64,000 nucleotides of DNA from Flavipsychrobacter sp. (GTDB taxonomy: Bacteria; Bacteroidota; Bacteroidia; Chitinophagales; Chitinophagaceae): contig JAJNBJ010000005.1 of assembly GCA_021155965.1 (NCBI GenBank), forward strand, positions 124,001-188,000, written 5' to 3'. Under the pieces are notes generated by a model. It worked only from the letters and a program-made list of their open reading frames with translations. It did no database searches and was not told where the DNA came from. The translations under genes were made by a program, and so were the position numbers. Positions 43,627 through 52,072 of this stretch are shown piece after piece. The first letter of the stretch is position 1. Every line of letters starts with the position of its first letter.

Positions 43627-44610
43627 CTACTTCACCATATACATCACTTCCTTCACCATCTTCACCGTACGTGGCACATCCGGCAGGTAGGCAGCTACCA
43701 GGTTTGGCGCATAGTGCATATTGGCATCAGCAGAGCACAGCCTGCGTATCGGCGCATCCAAATAATCAAATGCTTCTTTCTGCACGCGGTAAGAAATTTC
43801 AGAAGAAATGCTTGCAAACGGCCATTGCTCTTCAACAATAACCAGCCTGTTCGTTTTTTGCACAGATGCTACTATGGTCTGCCAATCCAGCGGACGAATA
43901 GTGCGCAGGTCAATAACCTCAGCGCTTATGTTCTCTTTCTGCAGTTCGTCAGCCGCACCCATAGCTACCTTCATCATCTTGTTGTATGATACTATGGTCA
44001 CATCAGTACCCTCGCGTTTCACATCTGCCTTGCCTATCGGTATCAAATATTCTTCTTCCGGCACTTCCCCCTGGTCGCCATAGTGCGATTCGCTCTCCAT
44101 GAACACCACAGGGTCCTCATCCCTTATCGCGGCTTTCAGCAAGCCCTTCGCATCATACGGGTTGATAGTAGAAATTACCTTCAGCCCCGGCACATTAGCA
44201 TACCAGTTCTCAAATGCCTGCGAGTGTTGTGCCGCCAGTTGCCCCGCGGAGCCATTAGGCCCACGGAAAACTATCGGGCAATTAAAATGCCCACCGGTCA
44301 TAGATACCATCTTCGCAGCATGGTTCACTATCTGGTCTATCGCCAGCTCAGCAAAGTTCCACGTCATGAACTCAATTATCGGGCGTGTATTGTTCATTGC
44401 CGCACCCACACCTATGGCAGCAAAACCCAGTTCAGCTATCGGTGTGTCTATCACACGCTTCGGCCCAAACTCATCCAGCATCCCCTGGCTCACCTTATAA
44501 GCACCATTATACTGTGCCACTTCCTCCCCCATCAGGAATACGCTTCTATCCCGGCGCATCTCCTCTTCCATTGCTTCTCTTAATGCCTGTCTTAATGGTA
44601 TGGTACGCAT
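43627..44610 (-). CDS. pdhB: Pyruvate dehydrogenase E1 component, beta subunit
   Basis: A 327-residue transketolase-like beta subunit of the 2-oxo acid dehydrogenase complex, which decarboxylates pyruvate with the alpha subunit and TPP. It starts TIPLRQALREAMEEEMRRD, with FLMGEEVAQYNGAYKVSQG, the TPP-side motif PIAELGFAAIGVGAAM, and GPNGSAGQLAAQHSQ. The YNGAYKVS wording favours the pyruvate enzyme over branched-chain homologues. The alpha subunit is not adjacent. A terminator lies downstream. Confidence 0.93.
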   Translation of the reverse strand: MRTIPLRQALREAMEEEMRRDRSVFLMGEEVAQYNGAYKVSQGMLDEFGPKRVIDTPIAELGFAAIGVGAAMNNTRPIIEFMTWNFAELAIDQIVNHAAKMVSMTGGHFNCPIVFRGPNGSAGQLAAQHSQAFENWYANVPGLKVISTINPYDAKGLLKAAIRDEDPVVFMESESHYGDQGEVPEEEYLIPIGKADVKREGTDVTIVSYNKMMKVAMGAADELQKENISAEVIDLRTIRPLDWQTIVASVQKTNRLVIVEEQWPFASISSEISYRVQKEAFDYLDAPIRRLCSADANMHYAPNLVAAYLPDVPRTVKMVKEVMYMVK

Positions 44611-44661
44611 GTTATAATATTCAAATGTTTATAAATGAGCTGCAAAGATAATAAAAGGAGG

Positions 44662-45222
44662 TTATTTCCCCTGACGGTTGAATGTAACTGTACTACTGTC
44701 GATCCCGCCCCTCACTTCTTCATAAAATCTCAGCTTCAGCTCATCCTTACTCAATTCTACTATCTGGTAACGCGAAATTATCATATAATTACCTTCAATA
44801 CGTTCTTCAAATATCAATCCATTGTCGTGATCAAGTACCCATTTGCAGGTATCGGCTTCTCCCGCCAGTTCCACTCGCGCAAAATGGTTCGGCATGAACG
44901 CAAATGCTGTTTTTGATAAAGCTTCTGCATGCGCTTTTTTGGTACTGTCAAGTTGCACCTGCATCACCCGGCGCACACTATCCATATTGGCCACGCCATA
45001 AATAGCAATATTTGTCACATCATCATGCCCCTTGCCCATAGTGTCTATAAACTTCTGGGTCTGCTCAAAAAAATTGTTCATACCGGCATTCTCTTGCTTC
45101 ACAGCAAACCACTTTCCCATAAGCAATTTTTCCTGTCCGTCTTTGCAGGAAAAAAGGAACAGCATACATAGTAACACTGGTATGTAGCCTCGCGCAATGA
45201 TATAACGGCAGTTAATTTTCAA
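44662..45222 (-). CDS. Lipoprotein of unknown function, lipocalin-like start
   Basis: A 186-residue lipoprotein: the signal PVLLCMLFLFSC ends in a lipobox Cys followed by KDG. The mature protein opens KLLMGKWFAVKQ, like Bacteroidota lipocalin-like lipoproteins, has a helical middle (FFEQTQKFIDTMGKG), and a beta-rich end (YMIISRYQIVELSKDELKLR). The family is not certain and the ligand is unknown. It lies 51 nt upstream of pdhB and may be cotranscribed. Confidence 0.65.
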   Translation of the reverse strand: MKINCRYIIARGYIPVLLCMLFLFSCKDGQEKLLMGKWFAVKQENAGMNNFFEQTQKFIDTMGKGHDDVTNIAIYGVANMDSVRRVMQVQLDSTKKAHAEALSKTAFAFMPNHFARVELAGEADTCKWVLDHDNGLIFEERIEGNYMIISRYQIVELSKDELKLRFYEEVRGGIDSSTVTFNRQGK

Positions 45223-45251
45223 ATTACCTCATTTTCAAATTTTCAAATTAG

Positions 45252-45752
45252 TTATTCCAGTTCAATCAATACCGCCCCCTTCTCCACTGCCATGCGCTCT
45301 GTTACTTTTATGGCTTTTACCGTTGCAGGTGCAGTCGCTTTCAGTATGTTCTCCATCTTCATGGCTTCCAATATCACCAACCCGTCCCCTTTATTTATCT
45401 GCTGCCCCGGCGCCACCAGCACTTTCAGTACCAGCCCCGGCATTGGCGCTTTCACAGGCTCTGCCTTTTTCAGGGCTTTCATATCCAGCCCCATGTTGGC
45501 AAGCAATTGGTCTATCGGTTCCTTTATTGCCGTTTTATATACTTGTCCGTTTACCCTTATCCACACCTCCTTTGCTGCCCTATCCACTTTTTCCACTATT
45601 GCAGTATAGCTTTTGCCATTAAAAAGCACGCTCACTAACCCGTTTGGCTGGCTCCTGGCATCCCAATCAGTGCTCGAACCATCTATGGTCCATCTCCCTT
45701 CCTCCTGCTCTATCGAAAAAGTGTTTTTATCGTTTACGGTCAGTTGTAGCAT
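45252..45752 (-). CDS. Biotin carboxyl carrier protein (acyl-CoA carboxylase type)
   Basis: A 166-residue protein with a C-terminal biotinyl domain: VKAPMPGLVLKVLVAPGQQI and the biotinylation site LEAMKMENIL, where the Lys between the two Met is modified. The N-terminal half (GRWTIDGSSTDWDARSQ, LFNGKSYTAIVEKVD) resembles the carrier subunit of propionyl- or other acyl-CoA carboxylases in Bacteroidota rather than AccB of fatty acid synthesis. The carboxylase subunits are not adjacent. Confidence 0.88.
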   Translation of the reverse strand: MLQLTVNDKNTFSIEQEEGRWTIDGSSTDWDARSQPNGLVSVLFNGKSYTAIVEKVDRAAKEVWIRVNGQVYKTAIKEPIDQLLANMGLDMKALKKAEPVKAPMPGLVLKVLVAPGQQINKGDGLVILEAMKMENILKATAPATVKAIKVTERMAVEKGAVLIELE

Positions 45753-45853
45753 TAAATATCTGTTAGGTGGAGCAAAAATAGGGCTTAGCAGCGTATTTAT
45801 AATATACCATTTCTATATAACACTTATTGATTTTTCCCCATCACTTATAAAAT

Positions 45854-45884
45854 ACCGTTAAAAAACGGTACCCTACCGTTTTTT
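45854..45884. promoter_or_regulatory. Overlapping alternative hairpins (TACCGTT/AACGGTA)
   Basis: TACCGTT (45854-45860), AACGGTA (45864-45870) and TACCGTTTTTT (45874-45884) lie in a row. The middle segment can pair with either side, so two hairpins are mutually exclusive; the second ends in a T-run. It lies between divergent genes, 47 nt before the ATG at 45932. Confidence 0.5.
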
Positions 45885-45931
45885 ATCTATCCTATTTGGT
45901 CTTAATATTGCTATACTCAAACAATCGCTAA

Positions 45932-46264
45932 ATGGTCATCGTTAACAGAGTTCCTCAAAAAGATTCCGCTTTCGAAGCGCTGGCAGGCATGGATATCAGG
46001 TACGAACTTTACCTCAAATTTGAGCACGAATACCAAAATGTGGTCAACGCATACCATACTGCCTTTGCAGAAGCCCAGAGCGACCCCGACAGATCACAAG
46101 ACTGGCCGGAAACTTATCGCAGTTTCGTCAAACAAATGAACCAGGCACTTGAGCACTGGAAAGTGTTTGGTTACAAAAGAGAAATAGAAGCTGCCGTTAA
46201 TGTCCATACGTGCCACCCACAGGTGCTTAGCCACCTCATTCCTGTTCGTGCTTTAGCCAATTGA
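45932..46264 (+). CDS. Small soluble protein of unknown function
   Basis: A 110-residue, largely helical protein (YLKFEHEYQNVVNAYHTAFA; YRSFVKQMNQALEHWKVFGY) with no signal peptide. Its codon use is protein-like and it opens after a strong alternative-hairpin region. I recognise no family. It ends 38 nt before the LamG gene. Confidence 0.5.
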   Translation: MVIVNRVPQKDSAFEALAGMDIRYELYLKFEHEYQNVVNAYHTAFAEAQSDPDRSQDWPETYRSFVKQMNQALEHWKVFGYKREIEAAVNVHTCHPQVLSHLIPVRALAN

Positions 46265-46290
46265 GCAGCTATTTTTAGCCCCTCGCTGCG

Positions 46291-46298
46291 TATCTTTG
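46291..46298 (+). promoter_or_regulatory. -7 box (TATCTTTG) 4 nt before the LamG-like gene
   Basis: A perfect TAnnTTTG ending 4 nt before ATG 46303, so the transcript would start at the codon. No TTG is seen at the expected -33 distance. Confidence 0.45.
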
Positions 46299-46302
46299 TT
46301 TA

Positions 46303-47538
46303 ATGAAACTGAGTATTGTTTCGTTATTTCTTTTATTGTGTGCGTTCACTGCTAATGCACAAATCCCCTCATTTATCCCAACTACCGGGTTAAGGGCATG
46401 GTACCCCTTTTCCGGCAATACAAACGACAGCAGTGGCTTCCTGCGCCATGCCACACCTTACGGCGGCATCACCTATGGCACCGATCGTTTTGGCACCCCC
46501 GCTCAAAGCCTCAGGGGTAACGCGGCATCAGCTACTGATATCGTAGCACATAATTTTCCCAAAGGCGATTCCGCGCGTAGCGCTGCACTCTATTTTAAAT
46601 TCACGCCACCCTACCCGGGCGGTTTCAGGTCGTTGCTGTCATGGGGTAGCAATACCCTGGGCAACCGTTTCGGCTTTTTCACCACCGATACTACCATTGG
46701 CATCGAATTCGGAGGTGGTGGCACTTATACCACCCCCTGGTTTCCCGATACTTTCTGGCACAGCCTTGTGGTCACTTACCCGGTAACAAGCGGCGGCACA
46801 GCCGCAATAAGCCTCTACATGGATGGCTCATATATTTCCTCCCCCACCATCACCTCGCCCGTAAGTTCATTCAATACCGATACCGGCGCATGGCACAATA
46901 TTGCCGGCTCTATTGGCAGTTCTTACTCCGATAGCTGGCGGGGGTACATTGATGACGTAGCCGTATGGGACAGGGAACTCACCTATTGCGAGATCTTACA
47001 GATAGCCTACAACGGGCTGCTGTATGCTGCCGGCACCATCACCGGCCCCGATAGTATTTGTGCGGGTGGCACTGCAACACTCACAACCATAGGTGGCACT
47101 GCCGGCACCTGGAGCAGCACCAATACCTCATTAGCCACAATTGGCAGCAGCACCGGCATCGTAAGTGCCATCGCCCCCGGCGCAGATACCATTGTTTACA
47201 TCACCACAAGCGCCTGCGGCTCTGACACAGCCACCTACCCCATCACCATCCTAAGCCATGCCGACTGCCTCGTACATATCGGCGAACAGCCAGCGCAACC
47301 GGCAATTTTATCCGTTTATCCCAACCCCAATAATGGTATATTTACAGTAAATGTATCTGCCGCACGTACAGAAGAGGTTACTATAACCATCACCAATACC
47401 TTAGGCCAACCCGTAAAAGAGTATACAGTTGCAACTAATACCCAAAAGCAACTACAGCTAAACACGCCAGCAGGCATTTACTTCATTTCTGCAAATTCTA
47501 AAGAGGGCAAAATGATGAAGAAAATGATAGTGGAGTAA
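46303..47538 (+). CDS. Secreted LamG/Ig-like protein with T9SS domain
   Basis: A 411-residue protein: signal peptide (SLFLLLCAFTANAQ), a LamG/concanavalin-like domain (about 28-240; GLRAWYPFSGNTNDSSG, YIDDVAVWDRELTYCEI), a BIG2-like domain with GTWSSTNTSLATIGSSTGI, and a T9SS sorting domain (SVYPNPNNGIFTVNV, ITNTLGQPVKEY, KMMKKMIVE). LamG domains bind sugars or proteins. It is probably a surface adhesin-type protein; the target is unknown. Confidence 0.86.
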   Translation: MKLSIVSLFLLLCAFTANAQIPSFIPTTGLRAWYPFSGNTNDSSGFLRHATPYGGITYGTDRFGTPAQSLRGNAASATDIVAHNFPKGDSARSAALYFKFTPPYPGGFRSLLSWGSNTLGNRFGFFTTDTTIGIEFGGGGTYTTPWFPDTFWHSLVVTYPVTSGGTAAISLYMDGSYISSPTITSPVSSFNTDTGAWHNIAGSIGSSYSDSWRGYIDDVAVWDRELTYCEILQIAYNGLLYAAGTITGPDSICAGGTATLTTIGGTAGTWSSTNTSLATIGSSTGIVSAIAPGADTIVYITTSACGSDTATYPITILSHADCLVHIGEQPAQPAILSVYPNPNNGIFTVNVSAARTEEVTITITNTLGQPVKEYTVATNTQKQLQLNTPAGIYFISANSKEGKMMKKMIVE

Positions 47539-47611
47539 TTTCTGCATGCAAAACATATACACAATTCCCTTAATTTCCTTAACTCCAGTTCAGTCATAGG
47601 CACGACTTATG

Positions 47612-47619
47612 TATGTTTG
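47612..47619 (+). promoter_or_regulatory. -7 box (TATGTTTG) for the TerC gene
   Basis: Matches TAnnTTTG, 22 nt before ATG 47642. No clear TTG at -33. Confidence 0.35.
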
Positions 47620-47641
47620 CACCCTAAAAGGGCGTTTTTAA

Positions 47642-48397
47642 ATGGAATGGCTTTCAAATCCCGAAACCTGGATATCGCTGATCACACTTACCGTACTGGA
47701 AATAGTATTGGGCATAGATAATATTGTTTTTATTTCTATACTCACAGGCAAACTTCCGGCAAACAAACAGGATAAGGCACGCAGGACCGGTCTGGCATTG
47801 GCTATGATAACGCGTATACTCCTGTTATTGTCTATAAGCTGGGTAATGGGCCTTACAGAATCCTTGTTCAATCCCGGCAATTGGATAGGCCTCACCAATG
47901 AGGCCATGCTCCACAGGTTCGATATCTCCGGCCGCGACCTCATACTTATTGTCGGAGGTTTGTTCCTTATCTATAAAAGCACATCCGAGATACACGAAAA
48001 GCTGGAAGGAGACGAGGAAGCTATGACTAAAGTAAAAGTACATTCTTTCAGGGCCATTATCTTCCAGATACTGCTGCTCGACATTGTTTTCTCGCTCGAT
48101 TCTGTGATCACAGCAGTGGGCATGGCAAATCATGTAGGCGTAATGATAGCAGCAGTAATTATTGCAGTAGTAATTATGCTCTTTTCCTCCGGTGCCGTAA
48201 GCAATTTTGTACATAAACACCCAACCGTAAAGATGCTGGCGCTCTCCTTCCTGCTCCTCATAGGTGTCTCCCTGCTGGCAGAAGGCTTCGAGAGCGGCAT
48301 ACCCAAGGGCTACATCTATTTTGCCATGGCATTCTCAGTCCTGGTGGAAATGCTGAACCTGCGGGTTAAGAAAAAGTCAAAAGGGGCAGCGCACTAA
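47642..48397 (+). CDS. TerC family membrane protein
   Basis: A 251-residue membrane protein with about seven helices and the two TerC motifs, VLGIDNIVFISILTGKLP and VFSLDSVITAVGM, which carry acidic residues within the membrane. Members take part in Mn2+ homeostasis or tellurite resistance, and in membrane insertion of exoenzymes. Length and start (MEWLSNPETW) fit the family well. No ter operon is nearby. Confidence 0.92.
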   Translation: MEWLSNPETWISLITLTVLEIVLGIDNIVFISILTGKLPANKQDKARRTGLALAMITRILLLLSISWVMGLTESLFNPGNWIGLTNEAMLHRFDISGRDLILIVGGLFLIYKSTSEIHEKLEGDEEAMTKVKVHSFRAIIFQILLLDIVFSLDSVITAVGMANHVGVMIAAVIIAVVIMLFSSGAVSNFVHKHPTVKMLALSFLLLIGVSLLAEGFESGIPKGYIYFAMAFSVLVEMLNLRVKKKSKGAAH

Positions 48398-48426
48398 TAC
48401 TAATTAAACAAACAACAACGGCATGG

Positions 48427-48461
48427 GTTTGCGGGCTTTGCGCATCCTTTGCGGCTTTGCG
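48427..48461. repeat. Four CTTTGCG heptamers after terC
   Basis: YTTTGCG units at 48427, 48436, 48447 and 48455 with 1-4 nt spacers, in the convergent gap between terC and the DUF4919 gene. The pattern resembles the CTTWRCG series inside the element at 16073-16192. Confidence 0.5.
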
Positions 48462-48493
48462 TGAAAGTAACAATACCATTTTTATGGACATCA

Positions 48494-49177
48494 TTATTTC
48501 TTCGACATCGCCAGTATCTGCTTTACATCAAAATACAATCCTTCAATACCATCCTCGTTTTTCCTCAGCAGCAGGTATTCACAACCATTTGGGGTGCGGC
48601 TTTGCGATCCGCTGAACTCGTAGCCGAGCAGTGATATCACTGTGTATTCATCTTCTATCGATAATATGTGCAACCCGGTCGTATCGGTCATGGCATCGCC
48701 TGTAGAGGAAATGGCCTGGGCAAGCTTTTCCAGCTTGTACAGGTATATCGCCGTATTCTTTTCGTCTTTGAACAATTCGTAGAGGTTATATAGCCTGTAT
48801 ATATCCTTCAGGCTGAATGGCGATGTCTTCAGGTCATCAAGCGTATAGCGAATAGCATTTCTTCGGTCAGCATCGGTAATGTCCTGCTTTTTGAATATCG
48901 CTTTCAGCGAATCGTTGTACTTGGACGACGAACCGGACGGCCTGTACCCCGGCTGAAAAAAGAAACCATAATACAACAGCCTGTGATCATCTGCCGTCAG
49001 CGTTACATCATTCGCCTCATATCTTTTCATCAGTTTGGGATAATATGATGGAGATGATTTATCCTTCGTAATGCGCTCTATATTTTTATAGTCGGGTTTT
49101 TCAAACCCCTTTTTGTTTTGCGCATATACAGCAGAACCAAAACACAGCACCAAAGCCAGCAACAATTTATAAACCAT
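48494..49177 (-). CDS. Secreted DUF4919 family protein
   Basis: About 227 residues with a signal peptide (LLLALVLCFGSAVYAQ). The DUF4919 wording is recognisable: PDYKNIERITKDKSSPSYYP, DDHRLLYYGFFFQPGYRPSG, and a helical middle ending in a beta-rich stretch (EYTVISLLGYEFSGSQSR). The function of the family is unknown. The frame extends to 49216; ATG 49177 starts the signal peptide cleanly. The 22-bp palindromic repeats lie 130 nt upstream of its start. Confidence 0.78.
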   Translation of the reverse strand: MVYKLLLALVLCFGSAVYAQNKKGFEKPDYKNIERITKDKSSPSYYPKLMKRYEANDVTLTADDHRLLYYGFFFQPGYRPSGSSSKYNDSLKAIFKKQDITDADRRNAIRYTLDDLKTSPFSLKDIYRLYNLYELFKDEKNTAIYLYKLEKLAQAISSTGDAMTDTTGLHILSIEDEYTVISLLGYEFSGSQSRTPNGCEYLLLRKNEDGIEGLYFDVKQILAMSKK

Positions 49178-49307
49178 CCTGCAATTTATGGAAAGTGGCG
49201 CTGTTTCAGGTAACAACTTTTCGCATAGGGTTATCCGCCAAAAAACCGCACCCTAAAAACAAACCCTCAAAACCTATGAAACCCTTACCCGCAGCGAAGA
49301 GTTTTTT

Positions 49308-49361
49308 CCGTCACGGTACAGTTTCAGTACCGTCACGGTACAATTTCAGTACCGTCACGGT
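49308..49361. promoter_or_regulatory. 22-bp direct repeats each with a GTACCGTCACGGTAC-type palindrome
   Basis: Units start at 49308, 49330 and 49352 (the last partial), exactly 22 bp apart, about two helical turns. Each contains CCGTCACGG, and the full inner copy forms the 15-bp palindrome. It lies between the DUF4919 gene and the inverted-repeat element and looks like an operator array. Confidence 0.6.
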
Positions 49362-49476
49362 TTTTCAATTTTGCAACCAGAATTTTCTTTAAGAACTTTA
49401 CCTCATAACAACCCCAAATAACTGGTGTTACATAGGAAGATCATGGCGAACAGCAGAAAATATATTCGGACTTATT

Positions 49477-49513
49477 CCCCCTTGAGCGCAGGCATGTGCG
49501 TAAGCGAAGGGGG
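49477..49513. repeat. REP-like hairpin CCCCCTT / AAGGGGG
   Basis: CCCCCTT (49477-49483) pairs with AAGGGGG (49507-49513), with an inner GCGCA / TGTGC pairing. A GGCAGGGGGATG tail follows. No gene end is close. Confidence 0.45.
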
Positions 49514-49560
49514 CAGGGGGATGTCTAATTAACAATATTGATAACAGTTCATTACATAAA

Positions 49561-49675
49561 GTCTAAAAAATAATTTCACAATCAGCTAAATAAAAGAACT
49601 CATGGTGAGCCCGAACCATGACTGCTGATTGAATGAGGTGAAGCTGAACGGCGAATGTGAAATTATTTTTTAGAC
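49561..49675. repeat. 115-bp element with perfect 20-bp terminal inverted repeats
   Basis: GTCTAAAAAATAATTTCACA at 49561-49580 is exactly inverted at 49656-49675. Inside, AATCAGC pairs with GCTGATT and CATGGT with ACCATG, so the transcript could fold into one long structure. It codes for nothing. It may be a MITE, or a structured RNA. Confidence 0.6.
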
Positions 49676-49761
49676 TCAATATAAATACCATGGATTGCGG
49701 CTTTGTGGTAAAAAAATCTCTCAATTTTGCAATTTTGCGCAACATTGAGTATCAATCACTA

Positions 49762-49793
49762 AGTGCGCAAATAGTGCGCAAATAGTGCGCAAA
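49762..49793. promoter_or_regulatory. Three AGTGCGCAAAT repeats at 11-bp spacing
   Basis: Units start at 49762, 49773 and 49784, each with a TGCGCA palindrome; a further TTTTGCGCAA lies at about 49732-49741. It ends about 110 nt before the aldehyde dehydrogenase start and could be an operator. Confidence 0.5.
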
Positions 49794-49904
49794 AATAAAT
49801 TTAATAACAAATCAGTATCAACCACTTATACATGCAAGTGTTGTTACAAAAAAAACGAAAAAAATTAGGGCTAATTTCGCGCTGCTTTAAAACGAATATA
49901 TCGT

Positions 49905-51437
49905 ATGAAAATGGATAAAGTACTGGACAAGCTTGGTATAAAAAAAGTGAACGAAGGTGCTGCCACAGGCACCAAATGGCTGAAAGCAGGCGGTGAAAAG
50001 ATTGATTCTTATTCCCCCGTTGATGGCAAAAAAATTGCTTCGGTTACTACCGTTACCCGCAAGTCTTACGATAAAGTAATAGATCAGGCACAAACTGCCT
50101 TTGCCGAATGGCGTATGTGGCCCGCACCAAAACGCGGCGAGGTGGTAAGGCAAATAGGCGATAACCTGCGTAAATACAAAGAGCCGCTCGGCAGGCTGGT
50201 ATCCTACGAAATGGGCAAAAGCCTGCAGGAAGGCTATGGCGAGGTACAGGAGATGATAGACATCTGCGACCTTGCAGTGGGTATGAGCCGCCAGCTCTAT
50301 GGCCTTACCATGCACAGCGAGCGCCCCAAACACCGCATGTACGAGCAGTGGCACCCGCTGGGCGTTGTAGGCATCATCAGCGCATTCAACTTCCCGGTAG
50401 CAGTATGGAGTTGGAACAGTATGATAGCCTTTATCTGCGGCAATACATGCGTTTGGAAACCATCAGAGAAAACACCATTATCTGCAGTAGCGTGTCAGAA
50501 TATTATAGCAGAAGTATTTAAAGCCAACAATGTGCCGGAAGGCGTTTGCGGCCTCGTAGTGGGCGCCCGCGATTGCGGCGAATGGATGAGCAATGATTCA
50601 CGCGTGCCACTGGTATCAGCCACAGGCTCTACCCGCATGGGCAAGGCAGTAGGCGCAGCAGTGGCAGCAAGGCTTGGCCGTTCCCTGCTTGAACTGGGCG
50701 GCAACAACGCAATAATAATATCAGAGTATGCCGACCTGAACATAGCCCTGCGTGCAGCCATATTTGGAGCAGTGGGCACAGCCGGCCAACGTTGTACAAC
50801 AACACGTCGCCTCATTATTCACGAGAAAGTGTATGATGCATTCAAAAAGAAACTCGTAGCCGCCTACAAGCAATTAGCTATAGGCGACCCGTTGGATGAA
50901 CGAAGCCATGTAGGCCCATTGATCGATAAAGATGCAGTAACCCATTACCTGCACGCCATCAAGGAAGTAAAAAAAGCAGGCGGCAAAGAAATAATTGCAG
51001 GTGGCGTATTATCCGGCAAAGGCTATGAGAGCGGCTGTTACGTAAAACCCTGCATCTTCGAAGCTCAGAACGATTGGCCGATCGTGCAGCACGAAACATT
51101 CGCACCTATCCTGTATTTGATGAAATACAAAACGCTCGGAGATGCCGTAACTATGCAGAACGGTGTACTCCAGGGCCTCTCCTCCTCCATCATGACGCTG
51201 AACATGCGCGAGGCAGAACAATACCTCTCCCACGCCGGCAGCGATTGTGGTATAGCCAACGTGAACATTGGCACCAGCGGTGCAGAAATAGGCGGTGCCT
51301 TTGGCGGTGAAAAAGAAACAGGCGGCGGCCGCGAAAGCGGCTCTGATAGCTGGAAAGCATACATGCGGCGCCAAACCAACACCATCAACTGGAGCGACCA
51401 GTTGCCACTGGCACAAGGAATAAAGTTTTCGGTTTAA
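49905..51437 (+). CDS. ALDH7-type aldehyde dehydrogenase (aminoadipic semialdehyde/P6C type)
   Basis: A 510-residue NAD(P)-dependent aldehyde dehydrogenase. The MHSERPKHRMYEQWHPLG region is typical of the antiquitin (ALDH7) branch, which oxidises alpha-aminoadipic semialdehyde in lysine breakdown. Active-site parts are present: NFPVAVWSWN, KPSEKTPLSA, SATGSTRMG, catalytic Glu in LLELGGNN, and catalytic Cys in GTAGQRCTTTRR. No other lysine catabolism gene is adjacent. A REP-like repeat follows the stop immediately. Confidence 0.92.
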   Translation: MKMDKVLDKLGIKKVNEGAATGTKWLKAGGEKIDSYSPVDGKKIASVTTVTRKSYDKVIDQAQTAFAEWRMWPAPKRGEVVRQIGDNLRKYKEPLGRLVSYEMGKSLQEGYGEVQEMIDICDLAVGMSRQLYGLTMHSERPKHRMYEQWHPLGVVGIISAFNFPVAVWSWNSMIAFICGNTCVWKPSEKTPLSAVACQNIIAEVFKANNVPEGVCGLVVGARDCGEWMSNDSRVPLVSATGSTRMGKAVGAAVAARLGRSLLELGGNNAIIISEYADLNIALRAAIFGAVGTAGQRCTTTRRLIIHEKVYDAFKKKLVAAYKQLAIGDPLDERSHVGPLIDKDAVTHYLHAIKEVKKAGGKEIIAGGVLSGKGYESGCYVKPCIFEAQNDWPIVQHETFAPILYLMKYKTLGDAVTMQNGVLQGLSSSIMTLNMREAEQYLSHAGSDCGIANVNIGTSGAEIGGAFGGEKETGGGRESGSDSWKAYMRRQTNTINWSDQLPLAQGIKFSV

Positions 51438-51460
51438 ACCCTAAATCCCTAAAGGGACTT
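51438..51460 (+). repeat. REP-like repeat at the 3' end of the ALDH gene
   Basis: A 23-nt copy, identical to the minus strand of 35397-35419, beginning at the base after the stop codon. It contains the palindromic core CCCTAAAGGG. Confidence 0.65.
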
Positions 51461-51494
51461 TATGCAGCGTAACGAAAACAGGACGGAGGGCAAA

Positions 51495-52055
51495 TTAATC
51501 TTTCAGGTATTTCTTCATTTCACCTGACAGTTCTATTTTGCCATTGCTCAGCAGTCTGCCGGTTTTATATACGACAAAATGCTCCCGCGTTCCCGGGGTT
51601 TCATTACCAAGGCTATCACATTCATACTGGGAAATTGTATCAGATGTATAAATAGTATAATCTGCATTAATGACCATATACTCTTCACACGTAAAACCGC
51701 AATCACCTCCACAACCACCAATATGTATGTCTTGTTCGTCAATCTTGTTACCCTCTTCGTCATAAGTAGAGAGCACCGGTATGTAACAATCTGCGGCTGC
51801 CAGCGTGACAATGGCAAAGTACTTCCCATTAGTGGGGATTGAACAGTAACCCAGAGTATTATATGTAACAAATGGCGAATCGCGTGCCGGATCAAGAGCT
51901 ATAACGCTAATATCGCTTAGGTAACATCCTCTAACAACAAGCGGCAATTTGTTCCCTTTGAATTTTTGCTTGTAAGTGTCAAAAACTAGATTGCTATTCT
52001 TACATCCAACGAATAGCATGAACAAAATGCAAACGTACAAAATGTATCTCACCAT
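51495..52055 (-). CDS. Cysteine-rich lipoprotein of unknown function
   Basis: A 186-residue lipoprotein with signal YVCILFMLFVGC and lipobox Cys. The mature part is beta-rich with many cysteines, including a DIHIGGCGGDCGFTCEEY cluster that might form disulfides or bind metal. I recognise no family. It lies 17 nt downstream of recQ on the same strand and may be cotranscribed. Confidence 0.58.
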   Translation of the reverse strand: MVRYILYVCILFMLFVGCKNSNLVFDTYKQKFKGNKLPLVVRGCYLSDISVIALDPARDSPFVTYNTLGYCSIPTNGKYFAIVTLAAADCYIPVLSTYDEEGNKIDEQDIHIGGCGGDCGFTCEEYMVINADYTIYTSDTISQYECDSLGNETPGTREHFVVYKTGRLLSNGKIELSGEMKKYLKD

Positions 52056-52072
52056 ATGCCAATATACAAAAC

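Larger units (their letters stand above)
49178..49904. other. Non-coding gap of 727 bp with several repeat structures
   Basis: It holds 22-bp palindromic repeats (49308-49361), a REP-like hairpin (49477-49513), an inverted-repeat element (49561-49675) and a TGCGCA array (49762-49793). No convincing gene or tRNA was seen. Confidence 0.7.

Noticed and set aside
44083-44583. 166-codon plus-strand frame over pdhB
   Set aside because: Antisense to pdhB, which has all its motifs.
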